A stretch of 64,000 nucleotides of DNA, taken from Verrucomicrobiaceae bacterium (lineage in GTDB: Bacteria > Verrucomicrobiota > Verrucomicrobiia > Verrucomicrobiales > Verrucomicrobiaceae). Under the pieces are notes generated by a model. It was given only the letters and a program-made list of their open reading frames with translations. It searched no databases and was not told where the DNA came from. Each line of letters starts with the position of its first letter. Position 1 is the first letter of the stretch. Shown piece after piece: positions 10,030 to 20,287 of this stretch. The position numbers were made by a program, and so were the translations under genes. The stretch spans positions 62,001 through 126,000 of the forward strand of contig JADJPW010000004.1 in the NCBI GenBank assembly GCA_016713035.1. Reading direction: 5' to 3'.

Positions 10030-11636
10030 ATGACGCACTTTCACTGGCTTTATGACGGCAGCATCGTGGGGCTGTATCACTCATCACGATGGCCGCAGGC
10101 ATCGCCATGCGGCGCTACGTCGGGAAACTGGAGGACTACCTCGTCGCCGGACGTGAGATGAATCTGCACCTGGGGATCGCCTCACTCGCCGCGACAGAAT
10201 TCGGCATCATCACCTGCATGTACACGGCGCAGGCAGGCTACACACAGGGCTTCAGCGGTGCGGTGCCGGGTCTGTGCTCTGCATTGGCGATGTTGCTCAT
10301 CGGCTGGAGCGGATTCTGCATCAAGCCCCTGCGCCAAGCAGGAGCCATGACACTGCCAGAGATGTTTGAGAGCCGCTTTGGCCGCAAGGTGCGCTGGCTC
10401 AGCGGCATCGTCATCGTGCTAGGCGGGCTACTAAACATGGGCGTGTTCCTCCAGATCGGCGGGAAATTCCTCTGTACCGTGGCGGGCTTCGATCTGGTGC
10501 ATCTCACGCTCATCATGGCAGCGCTGCTGCTCATGGTGGTGATCTACACCGTGCTCGGCGGCATGCTCAGTGTGCTAGTCACTGATTATCTGCATTCATC
10601 GTCATGAGCGCCGGGCTACTCATCGTGAGTGCGCTCATTTTGAAAAACATCGGCTGGGACACCCTGGTGGACACCGTGCGGCGGCACCACGGAGCAGGCG
10701 GCTTCAGTCCCTTGGCCAATCCGGCACTGGGCTGGACCTTTCTCGCGAATCAATTCATCGCCAATGCCGCTGCTGCACTCACTTGGCAGGCTGTGATCGT
10801 GCGCATCCTCTCTGCGCGGGATAGTGAGACCAGTCAGCGCATCTACACCCGCACCAGCTTCTTTTTCGTATGCCGCTTTCTGCTGCCGGGTATCTGGGGC
10901 ATCGCCGCTCTCTCAGCAGCGGGCTGGGCACCGCTCCAGGAGCTCTCTCCAGCAGACCGCGCGGCTATCCCCGCCGCTGTGGCAGAAAAAATCCAGTCCT
11001 CCGCCGTCGGAGCACCACTGGCCGCCCTCAGCACCGAGGAGACCGCAGCGCTGCCGCAGGAGCACAGGAAAAATGGCAGATGCCTCCCTGCTAGCCATGC
11101 CGCGCTTTCTCAGCACCTTTTTGCCCGTAGGACTCATGGGGCTACTCATCGCCGCCATGCTCGCGGCCGACATGAGCACGAACTCCAGCTACATGCTCAG
11201 TTGGGGCAGCGTCATTTACCATGACATCCTCGCTCCCTTTCGCCGTGGCCCATGGCCAGATGACCGCGCCATCCGGTGGAATCGCTGCATCGTCGCCCTC
11301 ATCGGCCTCTATCTGCTCATCTTTGGCCTGTTTTATCACATTGAGGGGAATGTCTGGTCGTACTTGCTGCTCACAGGCTCCATTTACCTCAGTAGCATGT
11401 CCGTCTTGCTCATCGCCTGCTGTTACTGGCGGCGGGCGAATGACTGGGGGGCCATCTGCGGCATTCTACTCGGTGCCGCCGTACCTGTGGCACATCTCAC
11501 CCTGGAGAAAATGCCCTCCACAGCAGCCTTCGCCGCCAGCATCGGCAAAGATGCCGCAGGCATCGCCGCCTTCATCGCGGCAGCTCTCGGCATGATCGCC
11601 GGTTCATTGCTCAAACCCTCCGCCAAAGCCATATGA
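10030..11636 (+). CDS. Sodium:solute symporter, SSF family (frameshifted as read)
   Basis: Multi-spanning inner-membrane transporter of the SSF family, reconstructed over about four frames. Family hallmarks: the start at 10030 with WLYDGSIVGLY, then KLEDYLVAGREMNLHLGIASL, FGIITCMYTAQAGYTQG, VIYTVLGGMLSVLVTDYLQF (shift at about 10590), and FLPVGLMGLLIAAMLAADMS near the C-terminal third (shift at about 11080). SSF proteins import sugars, organic acids, amino acids or similar with sodium; the substrate cannot be told from sequence. It overlaps a tiny membrane ORF and precedes an SGNH hydrolase and a creatininase-family enzyme on the same strand, so its substrate may be an amide or esterified compound, which is inference. 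Confidence 0.8.
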
Positions 11637-11764
11637 CCACTTTTTGGTTCATCCTCACACTCGCCTGCCTGCTCTGGTATAGCACCGTCACTCTCTACGT
11701 CTCCATCAAAGGCGCGGGGGACATCCGCGAGATGCTCCGACGCCTAAAGCAGCGTGACACATGA
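11633..11764 (+). CDS. 43-residue single-helix membrane protein coupled to the symporter
   Basis: A short ORF whose ATG overlaps the symporter stop (ATGA at 11633-11636), a classic sign of translational coupling. The product starts MTTFWFILTLACLLWYSTVT and has one hydrophobic helix (about residues 4-24) followed by a basic tail (REMLRRLKQRDT). This size and layout match the small accessory subunits found beside some symporters. The family assignment is inference; the overlap, helix and charged tail are seen directly. The frame is intact although the neighbours on both sides are damaged. Confidence 0.62.
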   Translation: MTTFWFILTLACLLWYSTVTLYVSIKGAGDIREMLRRLKQRDT

Positions 11765-11831
11765 CGGCAGCGCACTCGCGGCGAAACAAATCTTGCCAGA
11801 TTGCGCCAGATTCAGCGATAAAAGCCCCGCC

Positions 11832-13081
11832 ATGCGCATCCCCACGCTCCTCAGCCTCCTCGTCGTCACCGCAGCTACCCTCCGCGCTGCCACCGCCCTC
11901 CCTCCAAAGCCCGCGTCGCCATCATCGGCGACAGCATCACGGAGCAGAAGCTCTACTCCAAATTCATTGAGGCATACCTCCTCGCCTGCACCGGGCGCAG
12001 TGACATCCACGTCTTCCAATTCGGCTGGGGCGGCGAGCGGGCCGGTGGATTCGCCGCGCGGCTGGAGAATGACCTCGCCGTCTTTAAGCCCAATGTCGCC
12101 ACCACCTGCTACGGCATGAACGACGGCAGCTACAAAGCCTACGTGCCCGAGATCGGTGCCGAGTATGAAAAAACATGCGTGCCGTCATCGCTGGCCTGAA
12201 AAGGTCGGCGTCAACACATCGCCGTCGGCTCGCCCGGAGCGGTCGATCCAGATTACTTCAATCGCCCCACCATCCAGGGCGGAGTATACAATGAAAACCT
12301 CGCGCAACTGCGCAGCATCGCCGAAAAACTCGCCACCGAGAACCAGCAGCCTTTGCCAACGTGCACGACACCATGATCGCGGCACTGGTGAAATCCAAAG
12401 CCGCCCTCGGCAAAGGCTACGGCCCCTTTGGAGGAGATGGATTCCACCCTGCGGCCTCCGGCCAGCTCCTCATGGCGCAGGCTTTTTGAAGGCCCTCGGC
12501 CTCGATGGCGAGATCGGCACCATCACCATCGACCTGCAAGGCCCCACCACCGCCACCGCTGGTCACGAAGTCAAAAAAGGCACTGGCGGCGCCGTCACAC
12601 TCGCCAGCACCAAGTGGCCCTTCTGCTTCGATGGCGACAAAACTGATGCCAACGGCACCCGCAGCATCCTCCCCTTCACCGCCTTCAATGAAGAGCTGAA
12701 CCGCCTCACGCTCAAAGTCACCCACATGACCGCAGCGAAGGCCAAAGTCGCCTGGGGCACCGAAACCAAGGAATTCACCCACGAGCAGCTCGAAGCCGGT
12801 GTGAACCTCACCGCCGCGTTTGCGAAAACACCCTTCGACCGCCCCTTCGCCGACCTCGTCGCCGCTATCGGCCAAAAACAGGCCTTTGAGACCCTGCTCA
12901 TCAAGAGCATCGTCACCCACATGCGTATCATCGCCGCAGAAGCCGCCGCAGAGCCAAAAGTGGCCGCCGCGCTGGAAAACTGAAGCAAAAGCTCGCCTCC
13001 GAGCACGCCAAGCAGGACGCCAACGTGCGCCGCATGCTACGCCCAGTCGATCACTCCTTTGTCATCACTGAGCTGAAGTAA
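11832..13081 (+). CDS. Secreted SGNH/GDSL-family hydrolase (frameshifted as read)
   Basis: Esterase/lipase-type hydrolase of about 415 residues with a signal peptide (MRIPTLLSLLVVTAATLRAA). After a shift near 11900 the catalytic block I reads VAIIGDSITEQ (Ser nucleophile in GDS). Block III is CYGMND, and the C-terminal catalytic pair is in DGFHPAASGQ (Asp and His). Shifts occur near 12175, 12200, 12350 and 12985. Beyond the fold a helical extension runs to residue 415 (ENLKQKLASEHAKQD region). SGNH enzymes deacylate glycans or small esters; the substrate is not predictable. It follows the symporter pair on the same strand. Confidence 0.75.
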
Positions 13082-13107
13082 CAGCTACCGAAACTCTCCA
13101 CCGCGCC

Positions 13108-13864
13108 ATGCAGCTCGCCGATTGTAAGTGGAACGAGATCGACGCCCTCGATCGCGACACCCCCGTGCTCCTCCCACTCGCCGCCTTGGAGCAGCATGGG
13201 CGGCACATGCCGGTCTTTACCGACAGCATGCTCACCCAGGAGCTCATGCGCCGCGTGGAGCAGCGCATGGGCCCGCGTGTGCTCATCGCCCCGCTCATGT
13301 GGTTGGGGAATTCCCACCACCACATGGACTTCCCCGGCACCCTCTCCGCCGAGCCACGCGTCTATCTCGATCTGCTCAATGGCCTGCTGGAAAACCTCAT
13401 CACACACGGCTTTCGCCGCCTCATCTTCATCAATGGCCACGGTGGCAACGATGTGCCTGGAAAACAATCAGTGTTCGAGACACGGCAGCGCCACCGTCAG
13501 CGGAAAGGCCTGCTTCTCCTCTTCGCCACCTACTGGCATCTCGGCGCAGAGCCCTGGCTGCGTGATCCCAGCATCCAGCAGCGTGTCATGGGCCACGCAT
13601 GCGAATGGGAGACCAGCATGGTCCTGCGACTGCGCCCAGAGCTCGTCAGCGATCCCGCCCAGACGCAGAGTGCCCTCTGGCAACCCCTTCGAGCCCGCCA
13701 CACGCGGCTGGTCCATGCCCGACCGCAGCGAGCCCGGCCACGTCGGTGATCCACGCCTCGCCACCGCCGAAAAAGGCGAGATCCTCTTCCAAACCTTCAC
13801 CGACGCCATCGTGAGCCTCCTCGACCGCGTCATCGCCTGGGACGGAAGGAGTTGGGAAGGGTGA
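13108..13864 (+). CDS. Creatininase-family amidohydrolase (frameshifted as read)
   Basis: Metal-dependent cyclic-amide hydrolase of the creatininase fold, about 250 residues, cytoplasmic. Seen motifs: LPLAALEQHGRHMPVFTDS (metal-binding Glu and His), SHHHMDFPGTLS, FINGHGGN (metal-binding His) and HACEWETSMVL (metal-binding Glu). The frame breaks near 13675, after which the other frame gives GWSMPDRSEPGHVGDP and the C-terminus. HGGN is followed by sequence of lower similarity around 13450-13500, which may hide another compensated shift. Members open creatinine, formamides or lactams; the true substrate is unknown. The stop overlaps the start of the next gene. Confidence 0.78.
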
Positions 13865-14450
13865 AACGCTGGCTATTCATCGTCGCCATGGGCTTCTGCG
13901 CCATCAGCGGAGTCGCCATCGCGGGTGTCATCACGCTGCGATTATCCGGCATGATCGGCATCTATCATGTGCCACAGAATGGCATGGCCCCATTCATCCA
14001 GAAAGGCGATCGTGTCGTCGCAGAGGCCTTTCCATTCGCCGAGGATTGCCGCATAGGGGCGACGTTGTTGTTTTCACCACCGCAGGGATTGCCTCCGCCT
14101 TCATGCCTCAGACTCAGACGCAGCCTATGATTTACATCAAGCGAGTCGTCGGCCAACCTGGTGACACGCTCGAATTCCGTGGCGAAGCCCTTCACATCAA
14201 TGGCAAACCCGTGACCGACTATTTTGACAGCGCTGACATTCACTACCTACCGATGGCGCTGCTTCAAAATGGAAAGACCGTCCAGGTTCCAGAAGAGCAC
14301 CTCTTCGTCATGGGCGACAATTCCGGCAACAGCTCTGATTCCCGCTACTGGGGCCCTCTCCCCGTGAAAAACGTCTTCCAGAAATACGCCTTCCACCTCA
14401 TCCGCGCTCAACCGACAGCGGAGAAAAGCCAACCCCAGATAGCACCGTAA
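13861..14450 (+). CDS. Signal peptidase I-like (S26) protein lacking the catalytic serine (frameshifted as read)
   Basis: A membrane-anchored S26-type protein, about 195 residues. The GTG at 13861 overlaps the creatininase stop (GTGA). An N-terminal helix (WLFIVAMGFCAISGVAIAGV) is followed by VPQNGMAPFIQKGDRVV, which aligns with the box around the catalytic Ser (SMxPTLxxGD); here the Ser position is Gly (codon ggc, 13981-13983). After a shift near 14060 the rest continues with RGDVVVF, YIKRVVGQPGDTLEF (the Lys base region) and the C-terminal box MGDNSGNSSDSRYWGP. Four of five family boxes are well kept. Either it is a non-peptidase relative or a base was misread. Confidence 0.75.
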
Positions 14451-14570
14451 TCAGAAGCGCCACACAGCGCTCAGGCCGAAGGTGATTGCGCGGTTGAAGT
14501 TCAACGCGGCGGTGGAACCATTCGCGGAGATTCCGTGTTGGTGCATGAACTGGTAACGAGCACTCTCTAT
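14451..14570 (-). pseudogene. Remnant C-terminus of an outer-membrane beta-barrel protein
   Basis: Read on the minus strand, the 39 codons before a TGA at 14451-14453 give ARYQFMHQHGISANG and end in the alternating strand ITFGLSAVWRF. A terminal Phe on an amphipathic beta-strand is the usual end of outer-membrane barrels. There is no upstream part: an in-frame stop precedes it at 14571-14573, which is also the last codon of the aldo/keto reductase. I read it as the leftover end of a deleted gene. The specific barrel family is not recognised. Confidence 0.45.
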
Positions 14571-15473
14571 TCACGGCACTCCGTGCCCCTTTGCCGCGAC
14601 CCAGAGGGAGTACCAGTCTTCACGCTCGAGTTGGATTCCGGCGGCTTTCACGCAGGCCTGGATGCGCTCCAGCTTGTTCGTGCCGATGATGGGCAGCGGG
14701 CAGGCGGGATGCGCCATGATCCAGGCGTAGGCGAGCTGATCGAGCGTGGCACCGCCATACTTGGCGCTGAGCTCGGCAGCTTTCGCCAGGAGGCCTTCGT
14801 GCTTCATGAGATCGCCTTTAGCGAGCGGGGACCAGGCCATCGGCAGGATGCGCTGGCGCTGGCACTGATCAAAAACGCCGTCGTAGATGGGGTCCATGTG
14901 CAGGAGGCTGAATTCGACCTGATTCGTCACCAGCGGCTGGTCCATGCGTGCGTTCAGCAGCTCGAATTGATGTACATTGTAGTTCGAGACACCTGCGGAG
15001 CGGATTTTACCGGCTTTCAGCAGTTGATTCAGCCCTGCGGCAGTCTCATCCGCGCTGGTGAGCCAATCCGGGCGGTGGACGAGCAGCAGGTCGATATGGT
15101 CGATGCCCATGAGGCGCAGGGATTTCTCACAACTCTTCACGATGCGTGCAGCGGTGAGGTTGTAGTGCGCCGTTTTGCGCTCGGGGTGAAAATCGCAGGG
15201 CACATAGATCCCGCACTTCGTGACGATCTCGATCTGGTCGCGAAAAGCGCCGTCGAGCTTCAAAGCACCGCCGATCGCCTCCTCGACATGGTACAGGCCG
15301 TAAATCTCCGCCGTGTCCAGTGTGGTGATTCCCATGTCCGCACAGGCTTTGAAGCGGCTCAGCAGTGCCTGGGGAGTCTTGTTGGCGGCATCTGCGTCAT
15401 CGAGGATGCGCCAAGTGCCATAGATGAGGCGGGAGAATTCAGGGCCGTTCGGAGAAATGCGGTGACGAGTCAT
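14571..15473 (-). CDS. Aldo/keto reductase
   Basis: Cytoplasmic NADPH-dependent oxidoreductase of the aldo/keto reductase superfamily, 300 residues, intact. Seen: the catalytic Asp/Tyr region GITTLDTAEIYG, the Lys in EIVTKCGI, the LLLVHRPDWL strand with the catalytic His, GVSNYNVHQFELL, and the cofactor-binding C-terminal PIIGTNKLERIQ. The overall pattern is closest to the YdhF-like group. The ATG at 15473 gives a standard N-terminus (RISPNGPEFSRLIYGTWRI). An open frame extends upstream to 15593 but has no family similarity. The physiological substrate is unknown. Confidence 0.9.
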   Translation of the reverse strand: MTRHRISPNGPEFSRLIYGTWRILDDADAANKTPQALLSRFKACADMGITTLDTAEIYGLYHVEEAIGGALKLDGAFRDQIEIVTKCGIYVPCDFHPERKTAHYNLTAARIVKSCEKSLRLMGIDHIDLLLVHRPDWLTSADETAAGLNQLLKAGKIRSAGVSNYNVHQFELLNARMDQPLVTNQVEFSLLHMDPIYDGVFDQCQRQRILPMAWSPLAKGDLMKHEGLLAKAAELSAKYGGATLDQLAYAWIMAHPACPLPIIGTNKLERIQACVKAAGIQLEREDWYSLWVAAKGHGVP

Positions 15474-15683
15474 GGAATAAAAAGACGAGCTTACCAACTC
15501 AGTAACGGGCCTTCGACGAGTGTCACGCCGTCTTTTTTCCGCCTGTCGCGTGAGCTCTGCGGTAAAGCCGGACAGCGCGGTCTCCCGGCACAACCGATGG
15601 TTTCGGGCTGGAACGGCATCTGCGCCTCAGCGCCAGCTTTACACGTGGCGGCGGGCTAGCTCTTCGTAGCCCTCATGTTACTT

Positions 15684-15702
15684 TTTGAGTATATTACTCA
15701 AA
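15684..15702. promoter_or_regulatory. Perfect inverted repeat, possible operator
   Basis: TTTGAGTA-tat-TACTCAAA, an 8-bp perfect inverted repeat with a 3-bp centre in an AT-rich patch. It lies between the menB stop and the aldo/keto reductase, about 210 bases from the reductase start. The short spacer suits a dimeric regulator site better than a terminator, but no regulator gene is adjacent. Confidence 0.35.
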
Positions 15703-15739
15703 GTGTCACTTAATGATTCTCTTTGCCCAGGTAGCCACA

Positions 15740-16550
15740 TCAGGGATACCTCGGAAATTGAGAGAAATCCGGCTTCCGCTTCTCCACGAAGGCCTTTTTT
15801 CCCTCCTGAGCCTCCTCGCTCATGTAGTAGAGGAGCGTGGCATTTCCGGCCAGATCGAGCAGGCCCATCTGACCGTCGCAGTCTGCATTCAGGCAGGCTT
15901 TCAGGCAGCGCAGCGCCATGGGGCTGTGCTGGAGCATTTCGCGGCACCATTGCAGCGTTTCGCTCTCCAGTTCGGCCAAGGGGACGACTTTATTGACCAG
16001 GCCCATGTCCAGCGCCTGCTGCGCATCGTATTGGCGGCAGAGGTACCAGATTTCGCGGGCCTTCTTCTGGCCCACAATGCGGGCGAGATAGCTGCTGCCC
16101 AGCCCACCGTCAAAACTGCCCACTTTCGGCCCTGTTTGGCCAAATTTCGCGTTATCCGCCGCGATGGACAGATCGCACACCACATGCAGCACATGCCCGC
16201 CGCCGATGGCATAGCCCGCCACCATCGCCACCACTGGCTTCGGCGGTGCGGATCTTCCGCTGCACATCCAGGATGTTCAGACGCGGCACGCCATCATCAC
16301 CCACGTAGCCAGCTTCCCCACGCACCTTCTGATCCCCGCCGCTGCAAAACGCCAACGGCCCCTCGCCGCAGAGGATAATGACCCCCACGTCCCGATCCTC
16401 ATGCACGATGTCAAAAGCCTCCAGCAACTCCCGCACCGTCAGCGGCCGGAACGCATTCCGCACCTCTGGGCGATTGATCGTGATCTTGGCGATGCCGTCG
16501 CTGGTTTTTTCCAGCTTAATGTCCGTGAAGGTTTTGATGGGGGTCCACAT
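15740..16550 (-). CDS. menB: 1,4-dihydroxy-2-naphthoyl-CoA synthase MenB (one frameshift as read)
   Basis: Menaquinone biosynthesis enzyme of the crotonase fold that cyclises o-succinylbenzoyl-CoA; cytoplasmic, about 270 residues. MenB-specific features: FCSGGDQKVRGEAGYVGDDG, RLNILDVQRKIR, AGYAIGGGHVLHVVCDLSIA, GPKVGSFDGGLGSSYLARI-type active-site loops and the C-terminal EGKKAFVEKRKPDFSQFPR. GDQKVRG and the VGSFDGG Asp distinguish MenB from ordinary enoyl-CoA hydratases. The frame shifts near 16250, where the product resumes as PPKPVVAMVAGYAIGGG. Its presence implies a classical menaquinone route. No other men gene is in the window. Confidence 0.92.
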
Positions 16551-16589
16551 GGTCGTTGATTCCTGTATTCGTAATGGGCCGCCACCTTG

Positions 16590-16620
16590 AATCAGGAATC
16601 AGGAATCTAAAATCAGGAAT
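16590..16620. repeat. Three copies of a 10-bp direct repeat upstream of menB
   Basis: The word aatcaggaat occurs at 16590-16599, 16597-16606 (overlapping) and 16611-16620, between menB and the divergent gene at 16740. The rest of this 190-base gap is AT-rich just before 16740 (aaattatagtaattataat), which could supply a promoter. No function is assigned. Confidence 0.5.
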
Positions 16621-16739
16621 TTCAGGCCCGCCAAAACCTCCCTACACGCACAGATGAGGATGCCGATGTAGCAAAAGTGGATGTGAGGCGAGTAGGGCGA
16701 AATTGTTGCGCATTTAAATTATAGTAATTATAATGTAAT

Positions 16740-19700
16740 ATGCTCCGTCCTGTCTCCCCTACTCGCTTTAAGAGTCCCCTCTCTAAAAGGCCCCCTCTCT
16801 CCAGTCTGTGGGGGCTGTTCGCATTTCTAGCGGTGGGTTCTCTATCCCTCTGGGCGGAGGGGCCACCGGTGGACCCCGAGGGTGCGGGAGCTACACATCG
16901 AAAGGTCGCAACATTCCGCCCTGCCGCTGCCGGCGAATGTGTCCTTTGCTGATGTCATCGGAAACGACATCGACGTCTTTCATAACGACAATGACACTCA
17001 CAAGGAGGGAACCCATGCCTTTTTCATCAAACTGGGCGACAAGACGGCTCTGGCGCTGGGTTTCGAAAAGCAGTACGATCGCGGACCGAGCGAAATCCGG
17101 TATAAGGGCCAGTTGGTGAAGCTGGGGCCACTGTTGCGGAGCCCACCGGATGCCGCATAGCATGATGTGGGTGTGGGAAGCGGAGCTGCCACCAGGGGCC
17201 GTGCCGCTGGTGCGTGAGCGTCTGCCGCTACCCTGATCCTTTACAAGGATGAGATGACGTTCCTCACCGCCGAAGGCCCGAAGCAGGCCGTGCTGACCAA
17301 TCTGCATCCTGGTGGGCCGATCATGCCCGGCCATGCCATCAGTGACGGCGCGATGCTCACCTTGGAGGAAGCGGAGTCCTACACTGCCATCCGCGTGGGT
17401 GATCCTGTGATTCAAACGAGCACGGGCATCGTGGTCGCCGCGGTGAAGCAAAGCCCCTGGACGGCATCTATGAAGGAGCCGGCGGATTGCGGCATCGTCT
17501 GGCTAGCCTTCCACGGCCACCGGAAAAGCTTGAGCGCTCCGCTGGAGCAGGTCTGGGGTGCCGCCGTGCCGTCCAATCCGTCTGTCGATGATGCTTTTTG
17601 CAGAAGTTCCTGCCTGCCCGTGCCCTCGGACGAAAATCGGCGAAACGATCGAGGAGGCCTGGAGAGAAATCCCCTGCTCCACCGCCTGCCGCCTGAAGCC
17701 AAAAGCAGGTGGTTCAGCGCGGACTATTTCGGCGAGGAGTGGGTCTTTTCACACCAGAATATCGCCACGAAAGATGGCCGTGTCGTGAGGATCGACTACG
17801 AGACGGCCTGTAGCATCGGGTCGAAGTCAACGATGCTGTATGTGAACTGGCTGGCTGAAAAGTTCCAAACCCCCAAGGAAGTCCGTAAGTCTGCGAGAGG
17901 GCGTGATTTGCTAGCGATATGGAATCAAGGACCGATCTGGGTGGCTGCCATTTTCAGTTTGAGTGATAAGACGATCTCGGTGGACATGTTCGTGGCAGGC
18001 GGAGAGACGGAACTCAAAGATCGCTTCAACCAAGATTCGTTCTCGGTCCCAGCAGGAGCATCAGACAAAGACACCTTTCTGAAGCTGGCCAGTGAGCTGG
18101 CCTCCCAAGCCAAAGAGGAGGATTTTGGAGTAACAGAGAAGCTTCCGCTCCAAAATCTAGTGATGGCGGCCAGCCCCAGCAAAGCCGTGATGAAGCGAAA
18201 CGGGCAAGACATTCAACTGGGAGCCCCCACCCAGCCTGTAAGCGCCCAGAGGGCAGAAATCGCACGAGAAGTCGCTCCCGCCGCTCAGCCCATGCCGTCT
18301 CGGAGCAGCGATTACATCCGAAAAATCGCGGTGCAACGAGTCGAGCACGTTTGTCAGGCCGCACAGGCTTTCAACGCCCTGCCAATAAAGATGCGCAAAT
18401 CCATGCAGAACCAGACCAGCAGTGGCGCTTTTGCGCTGCTAGTGGACCACGCCGACAAGCATCCCGATCTGGTTTTGAATGACGAACTGTACCACACCAT
18501 GAAGTGGACACTGCAATACACCACCAAGGCAGAACTCATGGAGACACCCGCTTTGGAAAACTTGTCCGCGTAATCAACGCCGAGATCGTGCTCGCGAGTG
18601 CCTGGCGCACAGCACAGCAAGCCGCCTCGGTCTTTGAAGCTGCCAAGACCACTGGCACCACCGAGCTCGATGATGTGAAAACAGCCGAAGAGGCCATCCA
18701 GCGGCTGAATAAAGGGGTGAACGGCAGTGGCGCATTCAAGGACCAACGCTTCATCTCAAAATCCACGCTAGAACTGGCCACAGAGGCCTGCAAGCATCTC
18801 CAATACGATGCGCAGACCAAAACCCTCCGCTATGCCCCAAAGTCCGTGAAAGTGGAAGGCTCCGACGTGCCGATGGAAGGCCTCAAAGAGCTAGCCATGC
18901 TGGTGAATCCCGAAACGACGCCCTGGCCGAACCCCAAGGCTCCCATCCAATTCGCGGCTTCAGATACCGATCCACTGCGCACAGCACGGAGCTTATCCGC
19001 CGTCTTCGCCACCGTGAAGGCGACAGGTAACACCGAGCTCGACAGCGTGAAGACCGTGGAAGAAGCCATCCAGCGTCTGAATAAAGGGGTGAATGGTAGC
19101 GGAGCATTCGCAGGCAAAGTCTTCGTCGCAAAGACCACGCCAGAACAAGCTGCGGCCGCCAGACGCCACCTCACCATGGATTTGATCCAGCATACCCTGA
19201 CCCTCACTCCAGACGGCATGAGCCAGAGCGAGTACAATCTTAAACTCAGGGCCAATCAGACTTCCCAGGCACCCCAAAGCACCGTCGCAGTCACAGCCCA
19301 CGAAGCCCAGCAGGTCGCAAGAAGGCTGGTCGCCGTCTTTGACGCCGCCGTAGCGATAGGCTCGAAGGATATCGATCAGCTTCAGACTCTCGATCAGGTG
19401 GTCGAACGTCTGACCACCGACGGATTGGTCGGAGCCGGAGCATTTGAAGGCAAACGCATCTACACCAGAGCCAAACCAGGAGAGTCCGAGGCCGCCAAAA
19501 CTTACCTCAAATTTGACTCGTTCACCAAAACCCTAAGCTTCTCCTCCGGTGCCAGCCGCCCCTCCATGTCCGGCAACGAAACGCGTCCCAATGTGATGAA
19601 CGTGAGCCGTGAAGTGCGGCAGAGTCCCCCTTCCGAAATCTCTGCCACTCAGGCTGAGCCGCAAGGCCATCGACTTGGCAGCCACTTATGAAACGGCCAC

Positions 19701-20225
19701 AGCCGGAAGCACATCGAACTTCGCGGATGCGCACACTTTGGAAGATGTGATCCAGCTCCTGAATGCCGGCGTGGAGGGAGCTGGCGTGTTTGCAGGCAGA
19801 CGATTCTACTTCAAGACCACACCAGCGGAGACTGCGGCTGTTAGGCCTTACCTTAAATTTGATGCGCTCATCAAAACCCTCCGCTTCACTCCGCAAACGA
19901 CCAGCGACATCCGCGAAGCGCCCCCACACAGCAAGACATGGAAGAAAGTCGTGCCGCTGCGGCTGTGGCGAAAAGCAGGCGCAGCGCCCAACCGCTGTGC
20001 TCAGTTTTCAACGCCGCGGTAGCGAGCGGAGCCAGCGAACTCGAAGACGTGAAGACCGTGGATCGTGCCGTCGAGCTCATGCTCACTGGGGTTAACGGTG
20101 GTGGGCCATTCAAAAACAATCGCTTTGTCGTGGACAGCACTCCAGAAGAGGCCGAAGCCGCCAAACCCTATCTCGAGTTTCGCCAGGAGGACCAAATGCT
20201 CATTTACAAGCATTCGGACCGCTAA
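16740..20225 (+). CDS. Large secreted protein with five pseudopilin-like tandem repeats (multiply frameshifted as read)
   Basis: Reconstructed over at least six shifts (near 16870, 17160, 17240, 17600, 18550, 19650 and 19950) to roughly 1,150 residues. An N-terminal signal segment (SSLWGLFAFLAVGSLSLWAE) precedes a non-repeat part of about 550 residues. It includes VSFADVIGNDIDVFHND, VGDPVIQTSTGIVVAAVKQ (which resembles the late strands of trypsin-like folds, GDxx then GIV) and VRIDYETACSIGSK. The C-terminal half holds five copies of a domain of about 80 residues described separately. The full-length family is not recognised. The repeats resemble the C-terminal domain of verrucomicrobial pseudopilin-like proteins (from memory of the family). 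It converges on the sigma factor gene at 20288. Confidence 0.55.
18597..20222 (+). repeat. Five tandem protein repeats of about 80 residues
   Basis: Copies begin near 18600, 18970, 19300, 19660 and 19970, separated by 20-40 residue linkers. The shared pattern is A..A..VFxAA..xGxxELxDVKT.EEAI..LNKGVNGxGAF.xxRF...T..E..AA..YLxFD..xKTLRYxP. Copies 1 and 2 are nearly identical over EEAIQRLNKGVNGSGAF; copies 3-5 are more divergent (VVERLTTDGLVGAGAF, VIQLLNAGVEGAGVF, AVELMLTGVNGGGPF). The strong match between copies 1 and 2 suggests a recent duplication. Confidence 0.75.
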
Positions 20226-20287
20226 AAACATCGGAACAACGCCCCGGGGTGGCCCTCCTGAGTTAATTCGTAAATGAGGTGGGGGCG

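Noticed and set aside
15740..16550. Ordinary enoyl-CoA hydratase
   Set aside because: GDQKVRG, VGSFDGG and the C-terminal EKRKPDFSQFPR are specific for MenB.
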